A DNA stretch of 64,000 bases from CAYFKJ01 sp964343605 (GCA_964343605.1 CAYFKJ010000001.1:744001-808000); one strand, 5' to 3'. Counted from the first letter of the stretch, positions 49,120-58,773 are shown. Numbers and translations are program-made. The notes: a model not told the origin generated them from the sequence alone.

Positions 49120-50562
49120 ATGGAAACAGGCAACCCCGGCGACGCCGCCCAACTGCACGAGGTTGCCCTCGTCGCCATGGTGGCCGTCATATTGGGGCTC
49201 GGCCTGTTGCGGCTGCGCCAACCGCCCGTAGTGGGTTACATCCTGGCCGGCATCGCGCTGGGACCGACGGGCTTCGGCCTGATTTCCCAATCGGGTTCCA
49301 TCGGCTTGCTGGCCGAGCTCGGTGTGCTGGTGCTGCTCTTCCTCATCGGCATGGAATTGAGCATCCGCGCCTTCGTCGCCGTCATCAAACCGGCCGTGCT
49401 GATCGCGGCGGGCCAGCTCGGTCTGGCCCTGGGCATCACAACAAGCTTTGCGTTGGTGCTGGGTTGGAGTCTGGCGCAAACCCTGTTGCTGGCTTTCGTC
49501 GTCGCCGTCTCCAGCACCGCCGTGGCCATCAAGATGCTGGAGGAGATCGGCGAACTGCGCAGCGAAACCGGCCGCATCACGATCGGCGTTTTAATCGCCC
49601 AGGACATCGCCATCGTGCCCATGTTGATCGTCACGGATGCCCTGGGGGGTGAAGCTATCTCGGCTTACGTCGTCACCTTCAAGATCGTGGCAGCGGTGGC
49701 TTTCCTGATCTGGCTGGTTTGGCGGCTGGGACGGCCAGGCAAGATCCACCTGCCCGGCCTGGACCTTTTGGAGGGCAAACCCGACGTGCTGGCCCTGGCG
49801 GCCATGGCGATCTGTTTCACGGCGGCAACCCTGTCGGGCTTCCTTGGTCTCTCGCCCGCCTACGGCGCCTTCGTGGCAGGTCTGGTGCTGGCCAACTCCA
49901 CCCTGCGCTCGGAGCTGATCAACGTCACCCACCCGATCCAGAGCATTTTGCTGTTCGTATTCTTCCTCTCGGTCGGTCTGCTGCTCGACATCGTCTACAT
50001 CCTCGACAATTTCGCCACCGTCTTCCTTTTCGTGCTGGGCGTCATCGGATTGAAGACGGCGCTCAACATCACGTTGACGCGCTTCATGGGGTACTCGTTG
50101 GCGATCGCCATCCCGGCGGGCCTGTCGATGGCCCAGATCGGCGAGTTTTCGTTTGTGCTCGCCGCCGCCGGGCTTGCCAACGGCGCCATCGACTTCGGCG
50201 CCTACCGGCTCGCCATTGCCGTTATCGCGGTGTCCCTGCTGATCTCGCCGCTCTGGATCATCAGCGCGCGCCGCTTCCACGAGGTTGCGGACGAAGGCAT
50301 TACGACGTTTCGAGCCGCCTTCCGCGAAACCTATCCCGGCGAAATGGCCGAAATGGAACGCGGCGCCGTCTTCGTCGGACGAACCTCCCGGCGGGTCTGG
50401 CTGGCGGCGGCGGCGGCGATCCGCAAGCTGCGGGAAAGACGCGACCGCAAACGCGCCGCCAAGGGCATCACCATTACGAAGGTCGAAAAAACGCCGCTGC
50501 CCAAGCCCGACGAGACGGAAACTCAACCCGCCGAAAAAGGATCTTCGACCGCCGGCCAGTAG
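49120..50562 (+). CDS. Kef-type cation:proton antiporter (CPA2 family)
   Basis: 480 residues, about twelve to thirteen membrane helices up to residue 390. Family motifs include LRLRQPPVVGYILAGIALGP near the N-terminus, LGVLVLLFLIGMELSIRAF, VAVSSTAVAIKMLEE, LSPAYGAFVAGLVLANST and GLSMAQIGEFSFVLAAAGLA. The cytoplasmic C-terminus is short, basic and without a TrkA-N (RCK) domain, unlike KefB/KefC, so nucleotide or glutathione gating is not expected. It would exchange K+ or Na+ for protons. Start ATG 49120 follows a GGAAGGAAAGG purine tract. Confidence 0.9.
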   Translation: METGNPGDAAQLHEVALVAMVAVILGLGLLRLRQPPVVGYILAGIALGPTGFGLISQSGSIGLLAELGVLVLLFLIGMELSIRAFVAVIKPAVLIAAGQLGLALGITTSFALVLGWSLAQTLLLAFVVAVSSTAVAIKMLEEIGELRSETGRITIGVLIAQDIAIVPMLIVTDALGGEAISAYVVTFKIVAAVAFLIWLVWRLGRPGKIHLPGLDLLEGKPDVLALAAMAICFTAATLSGFLGLSPAYGAFVAGLVLANSTLRSELINVTHPIQSILLFVFFLSVGLLLDIVYILDNFATVFLFVLGVIGLKTALNITLTRFMGYSLAIAIPAGLSMAQIGEFSFVLAAAGLANGAIDFGAYRLAIAVIAVSLLISPLWIISARRFHEVADEGITTFRAAFRETYPGEMAEMERGAVFVGRTSRRVWLAAAAAIRKLRERRDRKRAAKGITITKVEKTPLPKPDETETQPAEKGSSTAGQ

Positions 50563-50606
50563 GAGGTCTTGAGGTTGCGGAAAAGGATAATCCGACCGGC
50601 AAACAC

Positions 50607-51896
50607 TCAGGCGTCTCCGGTCATCACGGCCAGACGGGTTTGGATGAACTCCGCGAATGCGCCTGCCAGGCCGTCGATATCGTCATCCGTTAACGGCAGG
50701 GAAAGGACGATCATGCCGCGGTGCGGAATGTAGTAACCGGCGGCAAAGAGGTCGAACTGCAGGAGGTCCCACAGCCGGGGATCGCCGTCGGGAAAATGCA
50801 CCGTCATCAAGGAACCGACGCCGGTGACCTCCACCGGCGCACCGGCGTCCCGCGCCGTCTGGTTAAGGCGCTCCCGCAGGGTGTCGCCCTTGGCGTTGAG
50901 ATCGTTGATGGCGTCGTCGGTCAATACCTTGGTCACAGTCGCCAGCCCTGCCGCCATCGTCAGCACGTTGTTGTTGAACGTGCCGGCATGCATGAAGGAA
51001 TTCTCGTGGCCCGGGTCGAAGCGTTCCATGATGTCCGCCCGCCCGCCGAAGGCGCCGAACGACATGCCACCGCCCAGATACTTGCCCAATGTCGTGAGAT
51101 CGGGAGAGAGCCCGTACTTGCCCTGCAGGCCGCTGGGCGAGAGGCGCGAGGTCATCACCTCGTCCATGATAAAAAGAGCGCCGGCGTTTTGCGTTTCCGT
51201 CTGCAGCGCCGCGAGGAATTCGGGATCACCGGGAATGCAACCGCCGGCGCCCTGCATGCCCTCGATCAGCACTGCCGCCAGCCGATCCCGATGGTCGGCG
51301 ATCATGGCTCTTGCCGCTTCAATGTCGTTGTAGGAACAGACGATGAAATCGAAGGGCTGGGTAAAATTCAGTCCGCCCGGCGGGAAGGCGAGGCCGCTGC
51401 CGTGGTAGGCGCCCTCGAACACCATCACGGCCTCGCGTCCCGTAACCTCCCGCGCCGTGTTGAGCGCCAGCATGTTGGCCTCGGTGCCCGAGTTGCAGAA
51501 ACGCACGAGGTCGAGCGTCGGAAAGCGATCGCAGATGGCCGCCGCGAAGGCCGCATCGTCGACCCCCGGCGCACCCATGGAGAGGCCGCGCTTCAACTTC
51601 TCGTCCAGCGCCTCCAGAACGACCGGATTGGAATGCCCCAACAGGCCGCAAGTGTATTCGCCGAGGAAATCGACGTACTTGTGGCCGTCAGCATCCCAGA
51701 TGTAAGCGCCCTCCCCGCGCACGATGGTCAGCGGGAAGGGTTCGTAATAGAGCGAAGTGCGGGTGTTGCCGCCCGGCATCGCGGCGCACGCCCGATCGTG
51801 GTAGGTCTTGCTTTCCGGGTTGGCCGCGACATAGGCGGCTTCCGCCTCACGCACGGCCTCCTCGAGCGAAACATTTGCCGTTTGGGTGGAACTCAT
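50607..51896 (-). CDS. Class III aminotransferase (glutamate-1-semialdehyde aminomutase-like)
   Basis: 429-residue PLP enzyme. Lys272 in TTLGKYLGGG is the Schiff-base lysine and Asp245 in FIMDEVMTSR the ring-nitrogen partner; VRFCNSGTEANMLAL (132-146) and FEGAYHGSG bind phosphate and PLP. It looks like the GSA-aminomutase branch but the context is catabolic: it is coupled by a 4-nt overlap to an FAD amino-acid-oxidase-type gene and is divergent from an XRE-cupin regulator. A beta- or omega-amino acid transaminase acting on the same substrate class is likely. True HemL is less probable. Confidence 0.9.
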   Translation of the reverse strand: MSSTQTANVSLEEAVREAEAAYVAANPESKTYHDRACAAMPGGNTRTSLYYEPFPLTIVRGEGAYIWDADGHKYVDFLGEYTCGLLGHSNPVVLEALDEKLKRGLSMGAPGVDDAAFAAAICDRFPTLDLVRFCNSGTEANMLALNTAREVTGREAVMVFEGAYHGSGLAFPPGGLNFTQPFDFIVCSYNDIEAARAMIADHRDRLAAVLIEGMQGAGGCIPGDPEFLAALQTETQNAGALFIMDEVMTSRLSPSGLQGKYGLSPDLTTLGKYLGGGMSFGAFGGRADIMERFDPGHENSFMHAGTFNNNVLTMAAGLATVTKVLTDDAINDLNAKGDTLRERLNQTARDAGAPVEVTGVGSLMTVHFPDGDPRLWDLLQFDLFAAGYYIPHRGMIVLSLPLTDDDIDGLAGAFAEFIQTRLAVMTGDA

Positions 51897-53029
51897 GTCC
51901 CGAACCTCCCTGGTGACAGGGCAGCCTCTGTGACCCCGAGATCCTCAAGGTCGGACGGAATGCCGCCGCCGGTGGCAAGTGCGGCGCTCACCCGGCCCAT
52001 GGAGGGTGCCGTCTGGATGCCGTAGCCGCCCTGCCCGGCCAGCCAAAAGAAATTTTCCACGGCGGGGTCGAAACCGATCACGGGGGTCTTGTCGGCAACG
52101 AATGACCGAAGCCCCGCCCAAGAGCGCGTGATGCGGCGGATCTCCATCGTCGTGGCGTTCTGGATGCGGTCAATGGCGATGGCGACATCAAGCTCGTCGG
52201 GCTGCACGTCGCAGGGTTCCATCGGCGTCTCGTCGGCGGGCGAGCCCATTACCGCGCCGCTTTCGGGTTTGATGTAGAACTGCTCGTCGGCGTCCACGCA
52301 CAGCGACCAGTCGCTGGTATCCATGCCGTCCGGTGCGTCAAACAGGATGGCGGTGCGGCGTTTGGGCACCAGCTCAACCCGCTTCGCGCCGGCCATGTCG
52401 GCAACACGGTCGGCCCAGGCGCCGGAGGCGCTGACCACCACGCCGGCCCGCACTGTGCGATCGCGCGAGGTCACCTCCCAGCCGGCGGCGTCGCGCGCCA
52501 GTGCCGTGACTTCGGCCTTGTTGACGAACTCAGCACCCTTGGCCCGCGCACCCCGCATAAAACCCTGATGCAGGGCGTTGACGTCGATGTCCATGGCGTC
52601 GGGTTCGAGGACGCCGCCGGCGACATATTCGGGATCGAGAACCGGCAACCGTTCGAGGGCTTCGGCGGTGGTGATTTCACGAATGTTGTCGACCATCTGG
52701 GAAGCTTCCGCGGCCACTTTCTCTAAACTTCCGCGCTGATCCGCCCGGCCGATAAAGATAACACCGCGCGGCCCCAGCAGGCGATGATCGGCAAATCTCT
52801 CCGGTGGCTCAGTGAAGAATGGCCGCCCGCCGGTTGTCAGAGCCCGGATGGTGGCGTTGCCGTAGGCTTCGGAATAGACGGCGGCGGAGCGACCCGTCGT
52901 GTGGTAACCGGGCTGATCCTCCATCTCCAGCACCAGCACGCGCCCGTGGTCAGCCAAGAAATAGGCCGCCGAGGCGCCCGCGATGCCCGCGCCCACAATC
53001 ACAAAATCGAAATCCTCAGAGGTCGTCAT
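51893..53029 (-). CDS. FAD-dependent oxidoreductase (D-amino acid / glycine oxidase family)
   Basis: 378 residues, DAO fold. N-terminal FDFVIVGAGIAGASAAYFLA (GxGxxG) continues to VLVLEMEDQPGYHTTGRSAA; the C-terminal WLAGQGGYGIQTAPSMGRVS closes the FAD site. It would oxidise a secondary or D-amine to an imine or keto acid. It is first gene of a two-gene operon with the class III aminotransferase. The start region has AAGGA about 10 bases upstream, and two palindromes bound probably by the divergent XRE-cupin protein lie 85-124 bases before the ATG. Confidence 0.9.
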   Translation of the reverse strand: MTTSEDFDFVIVGAGIAGASAAYFLADHGRVLVLEMEDQPGYHTTGRSAAVYSEAYGNATIRALTTGGRPFFTEPPERFADHRLLGPRGVIFIGRADQRGSLEKVAAEASQMVDNIREITTAEALERLPVLDPEYVAGGVLEPDAMDIDVNALHQGFMRGARAKGAEFVNKAEVTALARDAAGWEVTSRDRTVRAGVVVSASGAWADRVADMAGAKRVELVPKRRTAILFDAPDGMDTSDWSLCVDADEQFYIKPESGAVMGSPADETPMEPCDVQPDELDVAIAIDRIQNATTMEIRRITRSWAGLRSFVADKTPVIGFDPAVENFFWLAGQGGYGIQTAPSMGRVSAALATGGGIPSDLEDLGVTEAALSPGRFGT

Positions 53030-53113
53030 TTACGCCGCTTTCCTTCAACCGGTCCGCCGTCGATGAGGTGCGGCCGAACCCAGAGACTTGCCATCGCTGA
53101 AAGAAGATCATAT

Positions 53114-53131
53114 TTTTCCGATAGGAAAAAG
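53114..53131. promoter_or_regulatory. XRE-cupin operator 1
   Basis: TTTTTCCGATAGGAAAAA has perfect 7-bp arms around GATA. It shares the form TTTTCyGATnGGAAAA with site 2, centre-to-centre 23 bp, in the divergent promoter between the FAD oxidase operon and the XRE-cupin gene. Confidence 0.75.
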
Positions 53132-53137
53132 TGAAAT

Positions 53138-53153
53138 TTTCTGATCGGAAAAG
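53138..53153. promoter_or_regulatory. XRE-cupin operator 2
   Basis: TTTTCTGATCGGAAAA repeats the operator 1 pattern and ends 6 bases before the regulator ATG, so binding here would also block the regulator's own expression. Confidence 0.75.
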
Positions 53154-53159
53154 TACTTC

Positions 53160-53801
53160 ATGCCCAATCCGGCACCTAAATCCCTCGGCGATACGGCGGA
53201 GTCCGAGCAAGACAGACAGCTCGATCGCATCTCCCTGGGTGAGCGCCTGCGCCAGATCCGCAAGGAGCACCACTGGACGTTGGCCGAGGTGGCGGAACGC
53301 TCGGGGCTCGCTGTTTCCACGGTTTCCAAGGTGGAGCGAGGGTTGATGAGCCTCGCCTACGACCGCTTCATGCAACTCTCTAAAGGCCTGGAGGTTGATG
53401 TCGGTGAGTTGTTCACGCCGACCGGCGAAGCCTTCGCGCCCAAGTCGTTTTCAGTCACCCGCGCCAGCGAAGCCCAACACCACGAAACGGAGCTCTACGA
53501 ATACGAGATGCTGTCGGCCGACCTGCGCAACAAGCAGATGATCCCGATGATGGGCCGCATACGGGCCCACGACGTGAGGGAGTTCGACGAATTCGTCCGC
53601 CACACCGGGGAGGAGTTTCTCATGGTCCTGGACGGCACGCTTGAGGTCCACGTGGAAGGCCGCGAGCCGGTCACCCTCAATCCCCACGACAGCATCTACT
53701 TCGACAGCGGCATGGGGCACCTCTACGTTTCGGCGGGCGACAAGGACGCCACCATCGTGGTCGTGTGCTGGCAGCCCAACGGCGGGAGCTCCCGCCAATG
53801 A
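53160..53801 (+). CDS. XRE family regulator with C-terminal cupin domain
   Basis: 213 residues. The helix-turn-helix (about 25-82) reads LGERLRQIRKEHHWTLAEVA, ERSGLAVSTVSKVERGLMSL. The cupin sensor domain (about 125-205) includes EFVRHTGEEFLMVLDGTLEV and DSIYFDSGMGHLY. Such PuuR-like proteins usually repress amine or amino-acid degradation genes and respond to the substrate. It is divergent from the FAD oxidase/aminotransferase pair and heads a plus-strand operon with a hydrolase, a fused oxidoreductase and an EthD-like gene. No ribosome site precedes ATG 53160, so a leaderless mRNA is possible. Confidence 0.93.
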   Translation: MPNPAPKSLGDTAESEQDRQLDRISLGERLRQIRKEHHWTLAEVAERSGLAVSTVSKVERGLMSLAYDRFMQLSKGLEVDVGELFTPTGEAFAPKSFSVTRASEAQHHETELYEYEMLSADLRNKQMIPMMGRIRAHDVREFDEFVRHTGEEFLMVLDGTLEVHVEGREPVTLNPHDSIYFDSGMGHLYVSAGDKDATIVVVCWQPNGGSSRQ

Positions 53802-54619
53802 AACTGCAGACATCGCTGGACCGCTTTCGCGACCGCAATCAAATCAAGCCCGTCATCATCCGGGGGCGGCGCTGGGGCGTGCTGGAAAGCAAGGCCGTGC
53901 AAGGCAAGCGGAACACCGGCAAACCGGCTCTGCTGATGCTTCCCGGCACACTGGGCAACGCCGACATCTTCTGGAACCAGTTCACGGCGCTCGGCAGGGA
54001 GCTGCGCATGATCTCCGTCGGCTATCCGTTGACCGACGATCTCGAGGCCATGGTCGGCGATCTCGTGCGCCTGTTGGACCGCTACGGCATCGAACGCACC
54101 AGCGTGCTCGGCTCCTCGTTCGGCGGGTTCGCCGCCCAAACCCTCGCCGAAGCCGTACCGGATCGCATGGAAACGCTATTCATCAGCAATTCGCTCACCG
54201 ACACCTCCTTGACCGGTCCGAATTTTCCTACCGCCGAAGTGTTGCGCATGATTCCGCCGCGCGACCTGCGCGCCCACATGTCCCCGCAGATCAAAGCCGC
54301 CAAGGCCAGTATTCCCACCCAGGAGGAATTGAAGCCGCTTCTCTTAAGGGAACTGCACGAGGTGTTGCCGCCGCGCGGGCCCAAGCTACGCCTGGCCGCC
54401 CTGTTCGGTGCCAACAGGATCCCCGCGCCCCAGATCGCCAGAAAGCAGGTCGTCGTCATCGACAGCACCGACGATCCGCTGATCGCACCGCCGATCCGGG
54501 CCGATGTCGTAAAACGATACCGCGGCGCGGAACGCCACCGCTTCGACGTCGGCGGCCACTTCCCCTACATCACCCGGCACGCCGAATACACCGACATCCT
54601 CCGGCGGCGGTTGCTCTAG
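53798..54619 (+). CDS. Alpha/beta hydrolase (maspardin-like)
   Basis: 273 residues. Strand motif ALLMLPGTLGNADIFWNQF, nucleophile elbow VLGSSFGGFAAQ with Ser107, acid in VVIDSTDDPLIAPP and base His in VGGHFPYITR near the C-terminus. The pattern GTLG and the C-terminal HFPYI resemble the maspardin-like branch of the superfamily. The ATG overlaps the regulator stop by 4 nt and the stop directly abuts the following oxidoreductase start, so it is part of the same operon. Substrate unknown; it may release an acyl group before or after the oxidoreductase step. Confidence 0.82.
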   Translation: MKLQTSLDRFRDRNQIKPVIIRGRRWGVLESKAVQGKRNTGKPALLMLPGTLGNADIFWNQFTALGRELRMISVGYPLTDDLEAMVGDLVRLLDRYGIERTSVLGSSFGGFAAQTLAEAVPDRMETLFISNSLTDTSLTGPNFPTAEVLRMIPPRDLRAHMSPQIKAAKASIPTQEELKPLLLRELHEVLPPRGPKLRLAALFGANRIPAPQIARKQVVVIDSTDDPLIAPPIRADVVKRYRGAERHRFDVGGHFPYITRHAEYTDILRRRLL

Positions 54620-57600
54620 ATGGATACCGCCAACGACAACGCGGTGGCTCTGGCCGAAGTCTCGCTGGAGGACAAGTACGCCAAGCCCGAGGGTGCGGTC
54701 TACCTCACCGGCGTGCAGGCCCTAGTGCGGTTGCTGTTGATGCAGCAGCGGCGCGATCAGGTTGCCGGGCTCAACACCGCCGGCTTCGTTTCCGGCTACC
54801 GGGGGTCGCCGTTGGGCGGGCTCGATTTCACGCTGTGGCAGGCCAAGCGACACCTGGACGATGCCAACGTCCGTTTCACGCCGGGACTCAACGAAGACCT
54901 CGCCGCCACCGCCGTCTGGGGCAGCCAGCAGACCGACGTCTTCGGCGGCGCCCGCTACGACGGCGTCTTCGGCATGTGGTATGGCAAGAACCCCGGCGTC
55001 GACCGCACCGGCGACGTGTTCAAGCACGCCAACACCTACGGCACGTCCAAACACGGCGGGGTGCTGGCCGTCAGCGGCGACGACCCCGCCGCCTCGTCGT
55101 CCACCGTGCCCAGCCAGTGCGAACACGCCTTCATCTCCGCCATGATGCCTGTTCTATATCCCGCCAACGTCGCGGAAATCCTTGAAATGGGGTTGGTGGG
55201 CTACGCGGCCTCGCGCTATTCCGGCCTGTGGATGGGCATGAAGACCGTGGCCGACACGCTGGAGACCACGGCGACGATCAACCCCGGCCCGCTGGCCAAC
55301 GCCTTTGCCCTGCCCGAGAACTTCGAGATGCCGCCCGACGGCGTTTCCACGCGTTGGCCCGACGACCGCTGGAGCCAGGATGTCCGGCTGCAGAATGTCA
55401 AAATCCCCGCCGTCATGGCCTTCGCCCGCGCCAACCGCCTCGACCGCACGATGCTGGATGCGCCGAAGCGGCGCATCGGTCTTGTCGCCGCCGGAAAGAC
55501 CTACCTCGATCTCAGGCAGGCGCTGGACGACCTCGGTATCGACGAAGCCGTGGCCGCAGAGATCGGCCTCTGCCTCTACAAGGTGGGCATGGTCTGGCCC
55601 CTGGAGACCGAAGGCGCGACGGAATTCGCTTCGGGCCTGGAGGAATTGTTCGTCGTCGAGGAGCGCCGCTCCATCGTTGAAACCCAGCTCAAGGAGCTCA
55701 CGTTCCACTGGCCCGCCGACCGGCGGCCCCGCATCGTCGGCAAAACCGACGAGGCGGGTGTGCCGCTGATCCCCTCGACCGGCGAAACCTCGCCCAAGCT
55801 TCTGGCCCGTGTTGTCGGCCGCCGGCTGGCCGCGATGACCGGGCACCCGGCGATCACCGCCGCCCTCGAGCGACTGGAGAGCGCCGCGGCAACGCCGGCC
55901 CGGACCGGCAAGACAATGCGCGTGCCCTACTTCTGTGCCGGCTGTCCGCACGCCCGTTCGACGCGACTACCCGACGGATCCCGCGCCATGGCGGGGATCG
56001 GCTGCCATTCCCTGTCGGTCTGGGTGCCGGGCTCAAACACCATGACGCTCTGCCAGATGGGCGGTGAAGGGGCGAGCTGGATCGGCGCCTCACCCTTCCT
56101 GGAGGACGACCACATCTTCCAGAACATGGGCGACGGCACCTACTACCACTCCGGCCTGCTGGCCATCCGCGCGGCTATCGCCGCCGAGGTCCGCATCACC
56201 TACAAGGTGCTCTACAACGCCGCCGTCGCCATGACGGGCGGCCAACCAGTGGAAGGCGCGCCTGACGCCGTCGCCATCGCCTGGCAGGTCCACTCCGAGG
56301 GCGCGGGCAAGGTCGTGATCGTGGCCGAGGATCTTGCCCGCTACGCCCACGGCCGCAAACCGCCGCCCGGCGTCCCCGTTCGCCCGCGCGAGGATATGGA
56401 CCTGGTGATGGAGGAATGCCGTGACTGGCCCGGCGTCTCGGTCATCGTCTACGACCAGATCTGCGCCACCGAAAAGCGCCGCTTGCGCAAGCGCGGCACT
56501 TTCGTCGGCGACGAAAGCCGGGTGTTCATCAACGAGATGGTCTGCGAGGGCTGCGGCGACTGTTCGCGCAAGTCGCGTTGTGTCGCGGTGCACCTGAAGG
56601 AGACCGAGTTCGGCCCGAAGCGCGTGATCGACCAGTCGACCTGCAACACCGACCGCTCCTGCGCAGACGGCTTCTGCCCGAGTTTCGTGACCGTGGAAGG
56701 CGGCAGTTTGCGCAAATCCAAACCGGTGGAGAGCCTCGGCGACGTCGAGCTTCCCGCTCCGGCTTCACCCCGGATCGACGGCAGCTACGACATCATCATC
56801 GCCGGCGTCGGCGGCACGGGCCTGATCACTATTGGCGCCCTGATCGGCATGGCGGCGCATCTCGAGGGCAAGCAGTGCTCGATCCTCGACAACACGGGTC
56901 TCGCCCGTAAGGGCGGCGGCGTGACGACACACGTGCGGTTGGCGGCGGCGGATACGGAACTGCACGCCGCGCGCATCGGCGAGAACAGCGCTCGCCTCGT
57001 GATCGGCGGCGATCTCGTGGTGACCTCCAGCGCCGATGTGCTGAGCCGCAGCCGCTTGGGCGAGGCGCGAGCGGTGATCAACCACCACGCCATTCCCACC
57101 TCCGCCCAGGCCCTCGACCCCGACGCCGCCTTCGACGCCGGGGAATTGGAGCGGCTGATCGAAGAGGCCTATGGCGAGGGTAACATCCTGGCGTCCGACG
57201 TGACCATGCTGGCGGCGGCGCTAATGGGCGACAGCATCTACGCCAATATCATGTTGCTCGGAATGGCCTTCCAGCTGGGCGGTGTGCCCTTGAGCGAAGC
57301 TGCCATACTGAAATCCATCGAAATGAACGGCATCGCCGTCGAAGCCAACACGGCCGCCTTCACCTGGGGCCGGCTGCAGGCCCACGACGAGGCGGGCTTG
57401 CGCGCGACGGCCGGAATTTCGCCGACCGACAGCGAGCCTGAAACCCTGATGGACATCACTGCCAGACGTGCGGTTTTCCTGAATGCCTATCAGAACAAGG
57501 CCTACGGCGAGCGGTACCAGCACCTGGTGACGGCGGCGGCCCATGCCGAAGCGGCGGTCGAGAAATCCGTCGGCAAATTTTCCGATGCCGTGGCGCGCGG

Positions 57601-58084
57601 CTTCTTCAAGCTGATGGCCTACAAGGACGAGTACGAGGTGGCGCGGCTGTACTCGCATCCGGTCTTCCGCAAATCGCTGGAGGAGACGTTCGACGGACCG
57701 CTCAAGCTGACATTCCATCTCGCCCCGCCCCTGTTGTCGCAAAGCGGCACGGCCAACGGCAAGAGAGCCTACGGACCGTGGATGATGACGGCGTTCGACC
57801 TGCTGGCGAAACTCAAGTTCCTTCGGGGGACGGCATTCGATCCTTTCGGCTATCTGGCGGACCGCAAGACCGAACGGCGCCTGATCGACGAATACGAAGC
57901 CGACATTCAAGCCGTCCTCGCCAAGCTCTCGGTGAACAATCTTGAGACCGCGATCGAAATCGCCGCGCTGCCCGACGTGATCCGCGGCTACGGACACGTC
58001 AAGGCGCAGGCCATTGCGGACGCAGCCGTCCGCCGGGCCGAACTTCTGGACAAATTCAACTCATCGCACGAGGCCCCCGCATGA
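54620..58084 (+). CDS. Indolepyruvate ferredoxin oxidoreductase family protein, fused alpha-beta (paralogue 2)
   Basis: 1154 residues, same architecture as the gene at 41031-44489: VSGDDPAASSSTVPSQCEHA, VPYFCAGCPHARSTRLPDGS, MGGEGASWIGASPF, the Fe-S segment CEGCGDCSRKSRCVAV and CNTDRSCADGFCP, then IIAGVGGTGLITIGALIGMA. It should convert a 2-oxoacid to an acyl-CoA. Differences around the substrate-binding part and its XRE-cupin operon suggest another 2-oxoacid than that of paralogue 1, possibly the product of the neighbouring oxidase and aminotransferase. The ATG follows the hydrolase stop without a gap; the stop overlaps the next ATG by 4 nt. Confidence 0.92.
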   Translation: MDTANDNAVALAEVSLEDKYAKPEGAVYLTGVQALVRLLLMQQRRDQVAGLNTAGFVSGYRGSPLGGLDFTLWQAKRHLDDANVRFTPGLNEDLAATAVWGSQQTDVFGGARYDGVFGMWYGKNPGVDRTGDVFKHANTYGTSKHGGVLAVSGDDPAASSSTVPSQCEHAFISAMMPVLYPANVAEILEMGLVGYAASRYSGLWMGMKTVADTLETTATINPGPLANAFALPENFEMPPDGVSTRWPDDRWSQDVRLQNVKIPAVMAFARANRLDRTMLDAPKRRIGLVAAGKTYLDLRQALDDLGIDEAVAAEIGLCLYKVGMVWPLETEGATEFASGLEELFVVEERRSIVETQLKELTFHWPADRRPRIVGKTDEAGVPLIPSTGETSPKLLARVVGRRLAAMTGHPAITAALERLESAAATPARTGKTMRVPYFCAGCPHARSTRLPDGSRAMAGIGCHSLSVWVPGSNTMTLCQMGGEGASWIGASPFLEDDHIFQNMGDGTYYHSGLLAIRAAIAAEVRITYKVLYNAAVAMTGGQPVEGAPDAVAIAWQVHSEGAGKVVIVAEDLARYAHGRKPPPGVPVRPREDMDLVMEECRDWPGVSVIVYDQICATEKRRLRKRGTFVGDESRVFINEMVCEGCGDCSRKSRCVAVHLKETEFGPKRVIDQSTCNTDRSCADGFCPSFVTVEGGSLRKSKPVESLGDVELPAPASPRIDGSYDIIIAGVGGTGLITIGALIGMAAHLEGKQCSILDNTGLARKGGGVTTHVRLAAADTELHAARIGENSARLVIGGDLVVTSSADVLSRSRLGEARAVINHHAIPTSAQALDPDAAFDAGELERLIEEAYGEGNILASDVTMLAAALMGDSIYANIMLLGMAFQLGGVPLSEAAILKSIEMNGIAVEANTAAFTWGRLQAHDEAGLRATAGISPTDSEPETLMDITARRAVFLNAYQNKAYGERYQHLVTAAAHAEAAVEKSVGKFSDAVARGFFKLMAYKDEYEVARLYSHPVFRKSLEETFDGPLKLTFHLAPPLLSQSGTANGKRAYGPWMMTAFDLLAKLKFLRGTAFDPFGYLADRKTERRLIDEYEADIQAVLAKLSVNNLETAIEIAALPDVIRGYGHVKAQAIADAAVRRAELLDKFNSSHEAPA

Positions 58085-58773
58085 CGATCTCCTTTTTCCT
58101 TACCTTCGACGGCCCGGAAGACCAACGCGGCGCCATGGGCGCGTGGTTCGAAGCCAAGCTTTTGCCGCCTTTGCGGGCCCAGAGCGGCGTCGAGGGCATT
58201 GAAATCTACACGGCGGAAAAAGGTCACGATCCCTACCTCGACGACGGCGCCGGGCCGTTGTTGTTGGCGGAACTGCACATGACGGACGTTGCGGCACTGG
58301 AAACGGCCATGGCGTCGGGGGATGTCAAGTCGGCGATCGGCGACCCCGCGTCGTTGGCCGTTCCGGGTTGCAGCGTCCGCCACGACGTTTTCGAGCCTGT
58401 CTGGCAACCCGTCCATGGCGACGATAAGCCGAACCCTCGTACCGCGCCATTTTCATATGTCGTCCGCTATTACCGCCCGGCCGAGGACGAAAAGACGTTC
58501 ACCGATTTCTACGTCGCCCACCATCCGCCGCTGCTGGCCCAGTTCCCCAATATCCGCAACGTGCTGTGCTACATGCCCGTCGCCTGGAACAATCCGACGG
58601 ATATTCCCAATTCGGACTGCATGCTGGGCAACGAGGTGGTGTTCGACACCCTCGACGACTTCAACGCCGCCATGAAATCGGACGTGCGCCACCGTCTGCG
58701 GGAGGACTACAACCAGTTCCCGCCGTTCTCCGGCCCGGTGACCCACTTCGGCATGCTGCGGCGAAAGGTTTGA
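58081..58773 (+). CDS. EthD-like dimeric alpha-beta barrel protein, duplicated
   Basis: 230 residues made of two ferredoxin-like halves. The first (1-105) starts MTISFFLTFDGPEDQRGAMG and the second (about 123-230) has SYVVRYYRPAEDEKTFTDFY, VAHHPPLLAQFPNIRNVLCY, typical of EthD. Such proteins are small monooxygenases, cyclases or accessory proteins of degradation enzymes. It is the last gene of the XRE-cupin operon and its stop abuts the convergent TRAP operon. Function not known. Confidence 0.7.
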   Translation: MTISFFLTFDGPEDQRGAMGAWFEAKLLPPLRAQSGVEGIEIYTAEKGHDPYLDDGAGPLLLAELHMTDVAALETAMASGDVKSAIGDPASLAVPGCSVRHDVFEPVWQPVHGDDKPNPRTAPFSYVVRYYRPAEDEKTFTDFYVAHHPPLLAQFPNIRNVLCYMPVAWNNPTDIPNSDCMLGNEVVFDTLDDFNAAMKSDVRHRLREDYNQFPPFSGPVTHFGMLRRKV

